From NCBI GenBank assembly GCA_009667805.1, contig CM019070.1, positions 54,607,735 to 54,671,734 of the forward strand: DNA of 64,000 bases. The letters are read 5' to 3'. This stretch comes from Leptobrachium leishanense. Its lineage: Eukaryota; Chordata; Amphibia; Anura; Megophryidae. Positions 1 through 11,661 of this stretch are shown here, piece by piece. Under the pieces are notes generated by a model, which saw only the letters and a list, made by a program, of their open reading frames with translations, was not told the origin of the DNA and searched no databases. Every line of letters starts with the position of its first letter. Position 1 is the stretch's first letter. The position numbers and the translations under genes were made by a program.

Positions 1-232
1 CTGCTGTTGATGCAAAAGAAGGCAAAAAACCCAGTCTGAAATGCTTACCAATATGCAACATACTGGGAAAAAATTCCTTCTTGACCCCAGAATGGCAGTC
101 AGATTTCTCCTTGGATCAAGAAGCTTTTTTACCTATTTCATATTATGTTTCTGTAGAAATCTTGTTTTAATAGGTTACTTCTTATATGGATTCATCACCG
201 AGTCCACCTTAATTCCCAATTCCAACTAGTTA
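1..232 (-). mobile_element. L2/CR1-like LINE 3' end, cut by the window edge
   Basis: Read on the minus strand, this matches the 3' end of the LINE at 37742-38117 segment by segment: the ggagaaatctgac block, the cattctggggtcaagaag block and the cccagtgtgttgcatat block. Only the 3' untranslated part is present here. The far end lies outside the window, and a Tc1 element begins at 233, so the true 3' end is not visible. The family assignment rests on the second copy, which still encodes the C-terminal LINE peptide. Confidence 0.75.
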
Positions 233-905
233 CAGTATATCACAGAAGTGAGTACACTCCTCACATTGTTTGTAAATATTTTATTATATCTTTTCATGTG
301 ACAACACTGAAGAAATGCCACTTTGCTACAATGTAAAGTAGGGAGTGTACAGCTTGTATAACAGTGTAAATCCGCTGCCTCAAAATAACTCAATACACAA
401 CCATTAATGTCTAAACCGCTGGCAACAAAAGTGAGTACACTCCTAAGTGAAAATGACCAAATTGGGCCCAAAGTGTCAATATTTTGTGTGGCCACCATTA
501 TTTTCCAGCACTGCCTTAACCCTCCTGGACATGGAGTTCACCAGAGCTTCACAGGTCGCCACTGGAGTCCTCTTCCACTCCTCCATGACAACATCCCAGA
601 GCTGGTGGATGTTAGAGAACTTGTGTTTCTCCACCTACCATTTGAGGATGCCCTGCAGATACTCAATAGGTTCTAGGTCTGGGGACATGCTTGGCCAGTC
701 CATCATCTTTACCCTCAGTTTCATTAGCAAGGCAGTGGTCATCTTGGAGGTGTGTTTGGGGTCATTATAATGTAAGAATACTGCCTTATGGCACAGTCTC
801 CGAAGGGAGGGGATCATGCTCTGCTTCATTATGTCACAGTGCTATTACTGAAACAGTACTATATTTACAAACTATGAGGAGTGTACTCACTTCTGTGAGA
901 TACTG
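233..905 (-). mobile_element. Internally deleted Tc1-like DNA transposon
   Basis: The ends are inverted repeats (cagtatatcacagaagtgag at the left; its near-complement ends at 905), each flanked by TA at 231-232 and 906-907. An inner copy of the gtgagtacactcct motif at about 430-446 shows the IR/DR arrangement with two direct repeats per arm that is known from Tc1 elements. The family is usually about 1.6 kb; here only 673 bp remain, so the N-terminal two thirds of the transposase gene is deleted. Because the ends survive, it could have been moved in trans by a related transposase. Confidence 0.92.
475..829 (-). pseudogene. Tc1 transposase, C-terminal remnant
   Basis: On the minus strand, 829 to 635 encodes the segment around the second catalytic aspartate (NDPKHTS) and the SPDLEPIEYL block that carries the catalytic glutamate. 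The reading continues, in other frames, towards the C-terminal stretch ending near 475. The first catalytic aspartate and the DNA-binding domain are missing. The fragment also differs from the consensus at LEPIEYLQG, where LNPIEHLWG is expected, and it has frameshifts. It cannot make an active enzyme. The identification is by motif and is sound; the exact left limit is approximate. Confidence 0.85.
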
Positions 906-1020
906 TATACAATAGTTAAATGAAAAATACGGAGGATGTTGAAGATCCTAAGTAGAGTATTGACATATCCTTTCATCAGGCTACATAGATTCTAAAGATA
1001 ATATACATATAGGCTGCTTC

Positions 1021-1405
1021 CCCAAGCAGTTTCCTCATCCTATAACCTCCGATTCAGGACCTGCACCTTACATGCAGTAACACAATACAAAAAGAAAGTG
1101 TCTCGATCCTCATTTTCCTTCAGTGCACCACAATTATGGAATAACTTCCCAGACGCCATCAAAATTTCCCCCAGTCTTAAATCCCTCAAGAGCTCCCTAT
1201 TAACATACCTCAATACGGAATGCGCCTGTAAACGTGTAACATAATGACTAGAATTCCTATATATTTATTTTTTCTGTTTATCTGTATATTTGTGTTTTTG
1301 TTTTTAATATCTTGCATCTATTACTTTGTATTTCTGTAATGACTGTAAAATTTCAATGTTCTTGAAACCAGGACATACATGAAAACGAGAGAAACCTCAA
1401 TGTAT
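1021..1405 (+). mobile_element. L2-like LINE 3' end, first part (interrupted)
   Basis: The first about 180 bases translate to the LINE C-terminal signature LWNNLPDAI followed by a serine/leucine-rich tail, which is typical of L2/CR1 open reading frames. An AT-rich 3' UTR follows. The UTR runs as far as caatgtat and resumes at 3062 with ctggtaaaatactttgca. The same tail occurs uninterrupted at 18507-18640, which shows that the 1411-3056 block is an insertion. The element is strongly 5'-truncated, as is usual for LINE copies. Confidence 0.8.
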
Positions 1406-1410
1406 CCTTC

Positions 1411-2580
1411 TGTCATGGTCCTCGCCGAAGATGCCAGAGAAAGGGCAAGTAAGGTGCTGTTTCCCTTACAAAATCAAGTTCCAGTCCAGATCTTACCTCT
1501 GCCTGGTCTGGTGTCCAGGCATTCAGGGATTCATTCCAAGTTTCCCCTCACCTCCCCATCCTCAGGTGTGGGCTGGGCCTGGACTTCCCATATAACCAGG
1601 CCTCACCTTTCAGTAGATGCTTCTGCATTATCCTTCCTTGGAAGCCTCAAGGTGTGCCTGTCCTGCGTGGTATGCACATTACCAGTCTGAGACCCCATTG
1701 CTTTCTCTCGCTGAGACTCCTTCCTCATTGCATCCGTGGAGACCACCCTTATTGCATCTTATGGAGACCACCCTTATTGCATCCTGTGGATACCACCTTC
1801 CTGCAGTACCCCATGGAGACCACCTTCCTTGCAAGTACCCCGTGGAGACCACCTCCCTACAGTACCCCGTGGAGACCACCTCCCTGCAGTACCCTGTGGA
1901 GACCACCTTTATTGCATCGTGTGGAGACCACCCTCATTGCACCCCATGGAGACCACCCTTCCTTGCAATATCCTATTGTGACCCCCCCATCGCAGCATTC
2001 CATCTACAACCCCCCTTCCTGGACATTCCTTACAACCTCCATTTCTGGACTTCCACTCCCATCACTGCTCCAGAGCCACCTATTGATTTGACCTCCTGTG
2101 TATGACCATCTGCTATGGACTTTGACCACTCTCTGCCCGCTGCCTGCCAAGACCTCTGCGTGATCTGACCATTCTCCTGCTATAGCCCTCCTGATACCAC
2201 ACTTGATATTATTGTCGTTGTTTCTTCTGCCCTCTGTGTCTTCTGGTCTGCCCTCTATGTATCCAGTAAGTGTCTTCTTTAGTTATTTCTGTATTCAGTG
2301 TCCAGTCCAGTACCCGTCATGTCCACCCTTGTGTTATTCTGTATTCAGTGTCTGTACTATTCAGTGTCCTGTCCCATCTGCTCAGTGTACCCTGCCCGCT
2401 GCATATATTATACTCTCCCAACCAACTCCTATAAGTGTTATTACTTATTCATTGTCCCCTTTCCTGATTTACTTCTGTTCCTTTGTAAATAAACCTTTAT
2501 TCTGGTTAAACCCTGCTTACCTGTCTCTCAGTTTGTGTAACCACACCCTGGGCTCGTTAACCCCCGGCACCTCCGTGACA
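1411..2580 (+). mobile_element. Solo LTR A
   Basis: It begins tgtcatgg and ends ccgtgaca, giving TG...CA ends with a 5-bp terminal inverted repeat (tgtca/tgaca). ccttc lies immediately on both sides, at 1406-1410 and 2581-2585, the 5-bp duplication made by many Gypsy- and ERV-type integrases. A poly(A) signal AATAAA is at 2488-2493, so the LTR reads on the plus strand. No gag, pol or internal sequence is present, so this is an LTR left by recombination. It contains a minisatellite at 1732-1975. At 1170 bp it is long, partly because of that repeat. Confidence 0.88.
1732..1975 (+). repeat. Minisatellite inside LTR A
   Basis: About nine imperfect tandem copies of a 26-30 base unit built on the core tggagaccacc followed by a tcctgcagtaccc variant. 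Because it sits inside the LTR, copy number would vary between LTR copies. The open frames across it are simple translations of the repeat and not genes. Confidence 0.85.
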
Positions 2581-2585
2581 CCTTC

Positions 2586-3056
2586 TGTCAGGTTACACAT
2601 CGACGCCGTGGCAAGAAGCCTCCTAAAGTGATTATTCCAGCCTGACAGCCCTTTGCCTATTTGCCTGCAGTACCTCAGTCAGCCACTGCAGCAGCCACAG
2701 GTGTCTCGATTGCCTCCTTGTGCTTCCCTATTTATGGGGCAATCTCCCATGATGCATTGCTGCTGCATTAACATTGCCTTCCAATGCCAAGCTGTGTCCC
2801 TCTCGAGATCCTGTGTATCCAACTAACAGACTTACCAAGACATTGTCTCCAGTGCCAAGTGTATCCTGTGTCTCCAGTGCCAAGTGTATCCTGTGTCTAC
2901 ATTGCCAAGTGTCTGCACTGCCAAGTGTATCCTGTGTCTGCATTGCCAAGTGTATCCAGCACCAATAAACCCCCCTTGTACCGTGGAACCTGTCTGTGTC
3001 TCTTTATCACTGCATCCTGGGCTCATCACCTCCTCTACCAATCCTGATCCCTGACA
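2586..3056 (+). mobile_element. Solo LTR B, sharing a target copy with LTR A
   Basis: It begins tgtcaggtta and ends atccctgaca, again TG...CA with tgtca/tgaca ends. Its left flank ccttc (2581-2585) is the right flank of LTR A, and its right flank ccttc is at 3057-3061. A poly(A) signal is at 2964-2969 (ccaataaacc), so it reads on the plus strand. Body sequence differs from LTR A, although both have an AATAAACC signal followed downstream by a cctgggctc block, so they may be distant relatives. It contains a short minisatellite of ccaagtgtatcctgtgtct units at about 2847-2957. Confidence 0.85.
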
Positions 3057-3061
3057 CCTTC

Positions 3062-3098
3062 CTGGTAAAATACTTTGCAACTAAATAAATATATATAT
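3062..3098 (+). mobile_element. L2-like LINE tail, second part
   Basis: This is the continuation of the LINE tail interrupted at 1405. It reads ctggtaaaatactttgcaa and then a short AT microsatellite, which matches the uninterrupted tail near 18593-18640. Without LTRs A and B the junction would read caatgtatccttcctggtaa. Confidence 0.8.
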
Positions 3099-3164
3099 AT
3101 AGACACTATATACACAAAGTATCGGTGGCACTCCCGGTCTTCATATATAAACCTTTATTAGTAA

Positions 3165-3213
3165 GTAGATAATCGACATTTCAGTCCACTATCCGTGGAC
3201 TTTCATCAGGATA
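3165..3213 (-). ncRNA. Hammerhead ribozyme core, left Penelope repeat
   Basis: On the minus strand, the box CTGATGA (3203-3209) is followed by a stem II hairpin of seven base pairs (agtccac / gtggact) with a five-base loop, and then the GAAA box (3179-3182). Downstream is tgtcgattatc. Compared with the right copy, the base after GAAA is T instead of C, which would weaken stem III. Stem III is nearly absent. Self-cleavage activity is uncertain. Confidence 0.65.
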
Positions 3214-3368
3214 TAAAAAATACAAGCATGAAACACTTATATAACATAGAACATACTCACCACAATTCAGTGCCAACCCCTCCCAGTGCTGAGCGGACGC
3301 CGTCTCCTAGGAGTGACGACAGAGCGCCGGCTCAAACCCCGTGACCCATCCATCACCATAGCAACCTG

Positions 3369-5188
3369 ATGCTATCACGTATCCCTAACTCTGTAGAAAC
3401 GGGAGCTGAGATCCTGAGTCAATTACAGGATGAACACACGTATAGAGTATTGGATGCGGATCCCACACGTGTGTTTAGGAATAAAATCGACGTAGTCCTC
3501 ATGCGGGGACTAGTAATGGGCTGTATAACACAGGATCTCTTTGACTATCGACTACCTAAGCACCTGAAAGCAACAATTCTATACACCTTACCAAAAATCC
3601 ATAAGGACGCATTGCACCCTCCAGGATGTCCAATTGTGTCTGCCTGTGGGGAATTGTTGGAGCCCCTCTCTAAATGGCTTGATTATCTTTTCAAAGAAAC
3701 TGTGATGGAGTTAGACACTCTTCTGAAGGACACCCCCACCTAATTGAAGAACTGAAACGCATATCTTTAGCCGATGGCCCAATTGTCCTTATGACGTGTG
3801 ACGTGAAGAGTTTGTACACAGTAATTGCTACTGATGTAGGAATTGAAGCCATGCGTCGACTTTTGGCCCACTCTGAGGTCTATCACGGACCACCTATTGA
3901 ATTTATTCTGGAGCTATTGGAGATAGTGTTGAATTACAACTATTTCCGATTTGAATCCCAGTGGTTCCAACAAATAACGGGGACTTCCATGGGTGCGGCC
4001 GTAGCGCCTATGTACGCAAATTCATTCATGTACTCTTTTGAACAACAGGAAATTAACTTGAGGTATGGAAACAAGATCGTATACTATAAGAGATTTATTG
4101 ATGATGTGTTCATTATTCTTTCGAACATAATACAAGGGGCAGGCAAATTTGTGGAACAGATCAATGGTCTTGATTCCCCTATTAAAATCACGGCAGAGAT
4201 CAGTATGGAATCGGTGGATTTTTTGGATCTGCGTATTTTTCGGAGTGGGGACTCCTTGGAATATACCCTCTTTCAGAAACCAACAGACCGTAACACGTTA
4301 CTTCATATGTCAAGCTCGCACCCTACCCACCTTAAGCACTCCCTACCCTATACCCAGTTCCTTAGGGTATTTCACAACAATTCCAATGATGACAATGCAC
4401 AGGCTCAGATTAACACAATGTGGTCTCGATTTAGTACTAGAGGTTATCCTACTCATGTGTTGGAGGAAGCTCTAAAACGTTGTCAACGTGAACAAGAGAA
4501 TAAAAGAATTGTGCAACCAACGTTTACTTTTTCAACAGTTTACACACCTAGGTCTAATGACATCAGTTGTATTTTAAGGAAGAATTGGCCTATCCTAGCA
4601 AATGATCGCACTTTACCGAAGAATTTTCAGAATCCACTGCTTTTTAGCCATCGGAGATCACGCAATCTACAAGATATCTTGGTGAATACGGATCCAGTAT
4701 GCTCGTAGTCTAATATCAACACAATCCAACATCCTGGCTGCTTTCGCTGCTTAGGCTGCGTTACGTGCAGCCACATGATTTCAGGGACCTCTTTTTGCCG
4801 TCCGCACACTGGACGCAAATACCTGATTAAACATCGGATCACGTGTACTACAGATCACGTGATATATAAGATCTCATGTCCCTGCGGACTCTGTTACGTG
4901 GGCAAGACGGATACCTCCCTGAGAGAAAGGATTAGAGGCCATAGATCGTCGATACGTCTGGCTTATCATGATGAGTCAAGCAACAAACCCGTAACCTGAC
5001 ACTTTCTGGAGAAAGGACACCAAGTACCGATGATGAAGTTCATCGCGATTGACCATGTACCACCTCCAAGGAGAGGGGGAGATTGGAGCAACATGTTGCT
5101 AAAAAGGGAAACCTATTGGATTAGGGAACTTAATACCATTTTTCCCTTAGGTCTCAATGAGAGATTGTCCTACCAAGCGTTTATGTGA
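3369..5188 (+). pseudogene. Penelope-type reverse transcriptase and GIY-YIG endonuclease, decayed
   Basis: 3369-about 3735 encodes the early RT region, including LPKIHK and the PIVSACGELLEPLSKWLDYL block. A one-base shift in a run of C near 3730-3736 moves the reading to the frame of 3791-4708. There TSMGAAVAPMYANSFM (motif B) and YKRFIDDVF (the catalytic Asp-Asp motif C) are present. After an in-frame TAG at 4706-4708, the same frame continues into a GIY-YIG nuclease (VIYKISCPCG, then CYVGKT). A second stop, TGA at 4997-4999, probably comes from a CpG change of an Arg codon. Reading then goes on with HFLEKGH to the natural stop at 5186-5188. The family normally has about 200 more N-terminal residues; these are missing. 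In life the protein would copy the element RNA at a nicked target. This copy cannot. Confidence 0.9.
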
Positions 5189-6079
5189 TTAGCCCTATGA
5201 TTTTTCTATGGTCTTTTTTTCCCCTTTTTTCCCCTTTTTTTCTTATTCTCGGGTAGTAGTTGAGATAGGTGTTCACAGTATGGACCATCCGCCCTGAGTG
5301 ATTATTATCTATGGCTTATTTTTCATAATTACTGTCCATAATTACTTGTATCCAACCATAATAAGGCAGTTTCTTGGGCATATATAGTTTTAAAATATTA
5401 CGATCTTTTTGGTACAACATCATTTTCTTGGGAAGAACACCATTGAGTGTTTAGACACTCTAGGTCCCTTTGTTAGATTAGCAATCTGGTTGCATCATCG
5501 CTTTGGAAAAACATTCCATCATTTATGCTATAATCTCATTGCTCCATCTCATCTTTGTTGTTTTGTCCTGCTCATTTCAGTTGCTTTAGATATGGTTCCT
5601 TGTGGCGATTTAAAATGGGTATTAGAGGTTTATTAGGCTTTCCTATTATTGAGACAGGTAGCCCCCTTATGGTATCACACCCGTTTTGGATGTAAATTAT
5701 GTCTACCATTGATCTACCAGCGTGGCTTCTGTTTTTTGTAACTTTCTATTCAGTATCATCCTTTTTATTTTTTATGATTATTTTTTAACGTTCCCTCAGT
5801 TAGTTAGAGGAGAGGACTTGGGTATATTCTATGAACATTTATGATGGTTTATATTGCTGTTGCATTGAATATTGCTAATGGTGTCTTCTCCTGTTTCTAC
5901 AGAGTTAGGGATACATGATAGCATCAGGTTGCTATGGTGATGGATGGGTCATGGGATATGAGCCGGCGCTCTGACGTCACTCCAAGGAGACGGCATCCGC
6001 TCGGCACTAAGAGGGGTTGGCACTGAATTGTGGTGAGTATGTTCTATGTTATATAAGTGTTTCATGTTTGTATTTTTTG

Positions 6080-6122
6080 TATCCTGATGAAAGTCCACGG
6101 ATAGTGGACTGAAACGTTGATT
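6080..6122 (+). ncRNA. Hammerhead ribozyme core, right Penelope repeat
   Basis: The CTGATGA box is at 6084-6090, a seven-base-pair stem II at 6092-6098 with 6104-6110, and GAAAC at 6111-6115. Stem I could form between atc just before the first box and gat downstream. Stem III is very short or missing, as in the minimal hammerheads described from Penelope-like elements, which are thought to act as dimers. An AATAAA lies about 20 bases downstream. Sequence conservation of both boxes and the long stem II is clear; catalytic ability is inferred. Confidence 0.75.
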
Positions 6123-6259
6123 ATCTACTTACTAATAAAGGTTTATATATGAAGACCGGGAGTGCCACCGATACTTTGTGTATATAGTGTCTACATCAGC
6201 CGGGTGGGCACCAGGAACTGAACCTTCCAGGAGTGCAGGAATTCTTGTTGGTATATATA

Positions 6260-7878
<1,619 letters not shown>

Positions 7879-7914
<36 letters not shown>
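7879..7914. repeat. TA microsatellite
   Basis: About 18 TA dinucleotides directly follow the Tc1 end. A shorter TA run precedes the left end, so Tc1 integrated into an AT microsatellite, in line with its TA target. Confidence 0.9.
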
Positions 7915-7916
<2 letters not shown>

Positions 7917-8214
7917 GTGCAGCTTTCTTCACCCTTTAATGTACCACTCCTGTGTGAATTCAGAGGCTTGCTGAGAGAGAGAGGAGGCTACGTGTTCCCC
8001 AAAGAGAGGCTGGGGAATGTGGTTAACCACTGAAGAAGAGATGGAATGGGACTGACCAGTGCCGCTTGGTAAGGGTTGGAATGGGACTGACCACGGGGTT
8101 AGTGAGGGGGAAATGTTGTCTCAGTCTATGGGCAATGGTGCATTGCAATCAGGGCCGACCCAAGCCACTGTGCTGCCTGGAGCAATGGATGAAGTGCTGC
8201 CCCCCCAAAAAAAT

Positions 8215-8662
8215 GTGTGTTGTATATGAGCTCCATAGCAATAAAACTCACAGTAATGTGCAGTGTGTATGAGCGTATCACAGAGCTCCACAGCAATAAA
8301 ACTCACAGTAATGTGCAGTGTGTATGAGCTTATCACAGAGCTCCTTAGCAATAAAACTCACAGTAATGTGCAGTGTATATGAGCGTATCACAGAGCTCCA
8401 CAGCAATAAAACTCACAGTAATGTGCAGTGTGTATGAGCTTATCACAGAGCTCCTTAGCAATAAAACTCACAGTAATGTGCAGTGTATATGAGCGTATCA
8501 CAGAGCTCCACAGCAATAAAACTCACAGTAATGTGCGGTGTGTATGAGCGTATCACAGAGCTCCATAGCAATAAAACTCACAGTAATGTGCGGTGTGTAT
8601 GAGCGTATCTCAGAGCTCCACAGTGATAAAACGCACAGTAATGTGCTCTGGGTATAAGAGTA
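8215..8662. repeat. Tandem array, about eight 55-bp units
   Basis: Each unit contains agcaataaaactcacagtaa followed by tgtgcagtgtgtatgag and a tatcacagagctcca spacer. Spacing of the ataaaac core is 54-56 bases. A single copy of the same unit occurs reversed at about 20789-20845 inside another hAT element, so the unit belonged to the transposon before it was amplified here. Confidence 0.9.
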
Positions 8663-8686
8663 TCCCATAACACCACATAGCCCACA

Positions 8687-9322
8687 GTCACACACACACT
8701 CTCCACTGGTCACACACACAAACACACTCTCCACTGGTCACACACACACTCTCCATTGGTCACACACACACACACACACACACTCTCCACTGGTCACACA
8801 CACACACACTCTCCACTGGTCTCACACACACACTCTCCACTGGTCACACACACACACTCTCCACTGGTCACACACACACACACACACACATATACACTCT
8901 CCACTGGTCACACACACACACACTCTCCACTGGACACACACACTCTCCACTGGTCACACACACACACACACACTCCACTGGTCACGCACACACACACACA
9001 CTCTCCACTGGTCACACATACACACTCTCCACTGGTGTCACACACACACTCTCCACTGGTGTGACACACACACACTCTCCACTGGTGTCACACACACACA
9101 CTCTCCACTGGTGTCACACACACACACACACACACACTCTCCACTGGTCACACACACACACACACATACACACACTCTCCACTGGTCTCTCTCACACACA
9201 CACACTCTCCACTGGTCACACACACACACACACACACACACTCTCCACTGGTCACACACACACACACTCTCCACTGGTCACACACACACACTCTCCACTG
9301 GTCACACACACACACACACTAC
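8687..9322. repeat. Composite CA microsatellite and minisatellite
   Basis: The motif ctctccactggt recurs about 25 times, separated by (CA)n runs of variable length, so the array is a minisatellite with an embedded microsatellite. Frames of Thr-His repeats across it are not genes. Confidence 0.93.
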
Positions 9323-9336
9323 AACATCATGTATTA

Positions 9337-9761
9337 GGCTAGGGTCAGACGAACGCATTTTCACGTTGTCTGTGAAAAAGTGCGTTCGAACGAATGGACG
9401 CATTTTTTCACGGAGTACGCGATAGCGGTCATACTATGCGCATTTGCGTCCGTAATTTTGTACGGATCATCAATAAAACACTTTGTGCATCTGGACGTTA
9501 TGTTGGCCGGACATTAGCAGCGTCTGACGTCTCCTAATCACGCACACACACCGCTAGAGGACGCAGCGCACTCTGTACGACCGTACTAGCGGTTTTACGT
9601 TCTCGACAAAATGCGTTCGTTTTCCACTTGCGTTGCGCAGCCGGACTTTTGTGCGACCGTACTTCGTATATTGGCCGTCATTGCCTGGCACTTGCTGCTA
9701 CTACGGCCGTGATTAAGTGCGCCTGCACGCGCGTTCGCACTGCGCTCGTCTGACCCCAGCC
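9337..9761. mobile_element. MITE with 3-bp TTA target duplication
   Basis: Inverted ends are GGCTAGGGTCAGACGAACGC (left) and GGCTGGGGTCAGACGAGCGC (complement of the right), 18 of 20 matching. TTA flanks at 9334-9336 and 9762-9764 suit the PIF/Harbinger superfamily. The 425-bp interior is CpG-rich (many gcgt and acg), unlike its surroundings. No coding capacity. It is nested in hAT 1. Confidence 0.85.
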
Positions 9762-10866
9762 TTAATGCTCATTTTTATTTCCTCCTTAAGAATATACTAT
9801 ATTGCTGACAGGAGGGAGTTCTCGCCAACAATTTCTGTGATTCAAACATTGAGCTGCCAGACACATTTTTTGACCTTTGACATATTTTCAGAGAGATCAT
9901 CTCAGCCCATAGCATCTTGGCTAGAACAACCTGGACCTGTGTCATGTAAACATTAATATGCCATACAAGGACATATCTTCTCAGCCATCCTTGTACTTTG
10001 CTCTCCACATGTCACACACACACGCAGATACACTGTCTCCAGTGCCACATTGTAACAGGGGGAAATTTAGGCAGGCTTGGGGCAGCCCAGGGCACTGCAG
10101 AGTTCCCTTTTTCCACCCATTGGGTTAACGGCTGAAGGGGTGGTCTGCTGGATCTTCTCACACCCCCTCCCTCCTTCAGCTCAAAAGGTCCTGTCTCCTG
10201 TGCCAGCGGTCAGAGAGCAGGGTGGCCATCTTACAGCTCTCACCAGGCTCAGCCATCCCTGGGCTGGCGGGTGTCAAGGTGCTGGGGGGTCCCAGGACAG
10301 CCCTCACCTCCCCCCCCTCACAGGGAAAGCACCTACCGGAGACTGGGGATTGCTGAGACCATCATGAATCAGGCCTGTTCCGGAGGGCTCTAGGTGCTCA
10401 GTGTGCGCGGGGCAGCCATGTCCGGCTCCTCCTGCTGTGCAGACCCAGATCACACAGCCGCCACGCACTGAATGATGGGGCGTGGCCTGGGATGCTCCCA
10501 GCAACAAGAGGAGCTGAAAGCGAGTGTGGGGCTCTCTGGGGTGAAAGGCCAGATGCAGAGGCCAGTCAATTTAATACACCTGAAAGAGGCGCACGGCTAA
10601 AGGGGAGGGCAGGCGACTGCTTTTTCCTATAAACACCGGTCTGCTGCAGGGCATTCTGCGGCCTTTGACAGACAGGCAAAATGACGCTCCTGAAAAAGGG
10701 CCGCCTGGTGCCACTGCTCCACCCTGCATCATGGACGGACCGGCCCTGATTGCAATTGTAGGAAGTGAGGGTACAACATTTCAACTTTTGGTAAGGAGGA
10801 TGGGCCCACTCACTCTGGGGGGGTAGTAGTGCAACTCAAGCATTCTGTTACCTTTCCTGGCCATTC

Positions 10867-11661
10867 GGCTATCCAGAGAGCAGGCAATTCGCCAAATCCT
10901 GGCGAAATGCCTGCACATACGGTGCCTGTTCGAGGGCAGTGAAATCCCCATAGAGAAGCAATGCTTCGTCTATTCAGAGAGCAAAACCCAGTAGTGAAAA
11001 GTTGCCGAATTGCCCTGCCATTCGGTGGTTTATTCAGGCGAATCCCATAGGCTTCAATGTTAAAAATATGACCATTTTAATTCAATATCTAATAAACCGT
11101 TGATTATAATATTCTACAGTAAAAAGTCTCTTTATTGTCAGATTTTTTTAGGATCTGTTTTTGGGGATTTTTTTGCAAACCTTTTCTATCCGTTTTTGTT
11201 TTTTTGAAATCGTTTTTTCTTTTTTCCGTAACAGCCCTTTTTATTATCATTCATTGGATCTTATATGTAAATATCAGACATTTTCCTTCCGTAGTTTGTT
11301 TGCAAACAGCATTTCACTTTTCAAACATTCAAGCGTCCTTTTTTTTTTTTCACTCCATTCGTCTGCAGTGTCGGGTTTTTTCGGCGGCTGCTCTGCACTG
11401 TGATCGGCTCCTGCTCGGGTTTCTCCAGCGTCTTCGGCGGGTTAATCCAGATGTTTTTGCGGGTTTCGGTGTGCGTTCGCCCTCGTTTTGCGGTGAGTTT
11501 TCAGTGGGTTTACGGCGACTTTCCCTGCATTACGGTGGCCCTGTGGTGCTTGCTGAATACACCGCAGGGTCGCTGAAATGGGATCGCCAAATCGTACCGA
11601 ATTGAAGAGAACGAAAAGTCACCAAACTTGCGGTGGCTTTTCGATTCTCTTTGAATAACCC
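10867..11661. mobile_element. MITE of the ggctattcagagagc family, copy 1
   Basis: The left end ggctatccagagagc and the right end, whose complement is cgggttattcaaagaga, are imperfect inverted repeats. The interior shares blocks with 15650-15720, 31250-32015 and 51770-52664, for example attcaatatctaataaaccg near 11080. A 156-codon open frame inside is not recognised and has low-complexity Phe/Ser runs. The target duplication is not clear. Superfamily unknown. Confidence 0.7.

Larger units (their letters stand above)
3101..6195 (+). mobile_element. Penelope-like retroelement with inverted terminal repeats
   Basis: The left end (about 3101-3418) and right end (about 5889-6195) are inverted copies of each other, about 300 bp each, starting gacactatatacacaaag on the left. 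Between them lie a Penelope-type reverse transcriptase and a GIY-YIG endonuclease remnant on the plus strand. Both ends carry a hammerhead-ribozyme core: on the plus strand at the right, on the minus strand at the left. Penelope-like elements are known to have terminal repeats in varied orientation and hammerheads within them. The copy starts in the middle of the RT gene, so it is 5'-truncated. I could not define a target duplication; the left flank is the AT tail of a LINE. Confidence 0.88.
8150..10748. mobile_element. hAT-type non-autonomous transposon 1
   Basis: Both ends are CAGGGCCG (8150-8157, and the complement at 10741-10748), flanked by a perfect 8-bp duplication attgcaat at 8142-8149 and 10749-10756. 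An 8-bp duplication with CAGGG ends is characteristic of the hAT superfamily. There is no transposase. The 2.6-kb interior is mostly tandem arrays (8215-8662 and 8687-9322), one nested MITE (9337-9761) and GC-rich sequence at about 10040-10740. Confidence 0.9.

Noticed and set aside
1617..2105. A 162-codon Pro/Thr-rich frame
   Set aside because: It lies in solo LTR A across a minisatellite, overlaps two similar frames and has no domain.
8215..8662. A possible CRISPR-like array with 55-bp period
   Set aside because: The entire unit is repeated with no unique spacers, and the setting is a eukaryotic transposon.
8756..9425. Thr-His-rich frames on both strands
   Set aside because: Product of the CA microsatellite and ctctccactggt units.
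11135..11605. A 156-codon frame rich in Phe and Ser
   Set aside because: It lies inside a MITE and is low in complexity. Other family copies do not keep it open.
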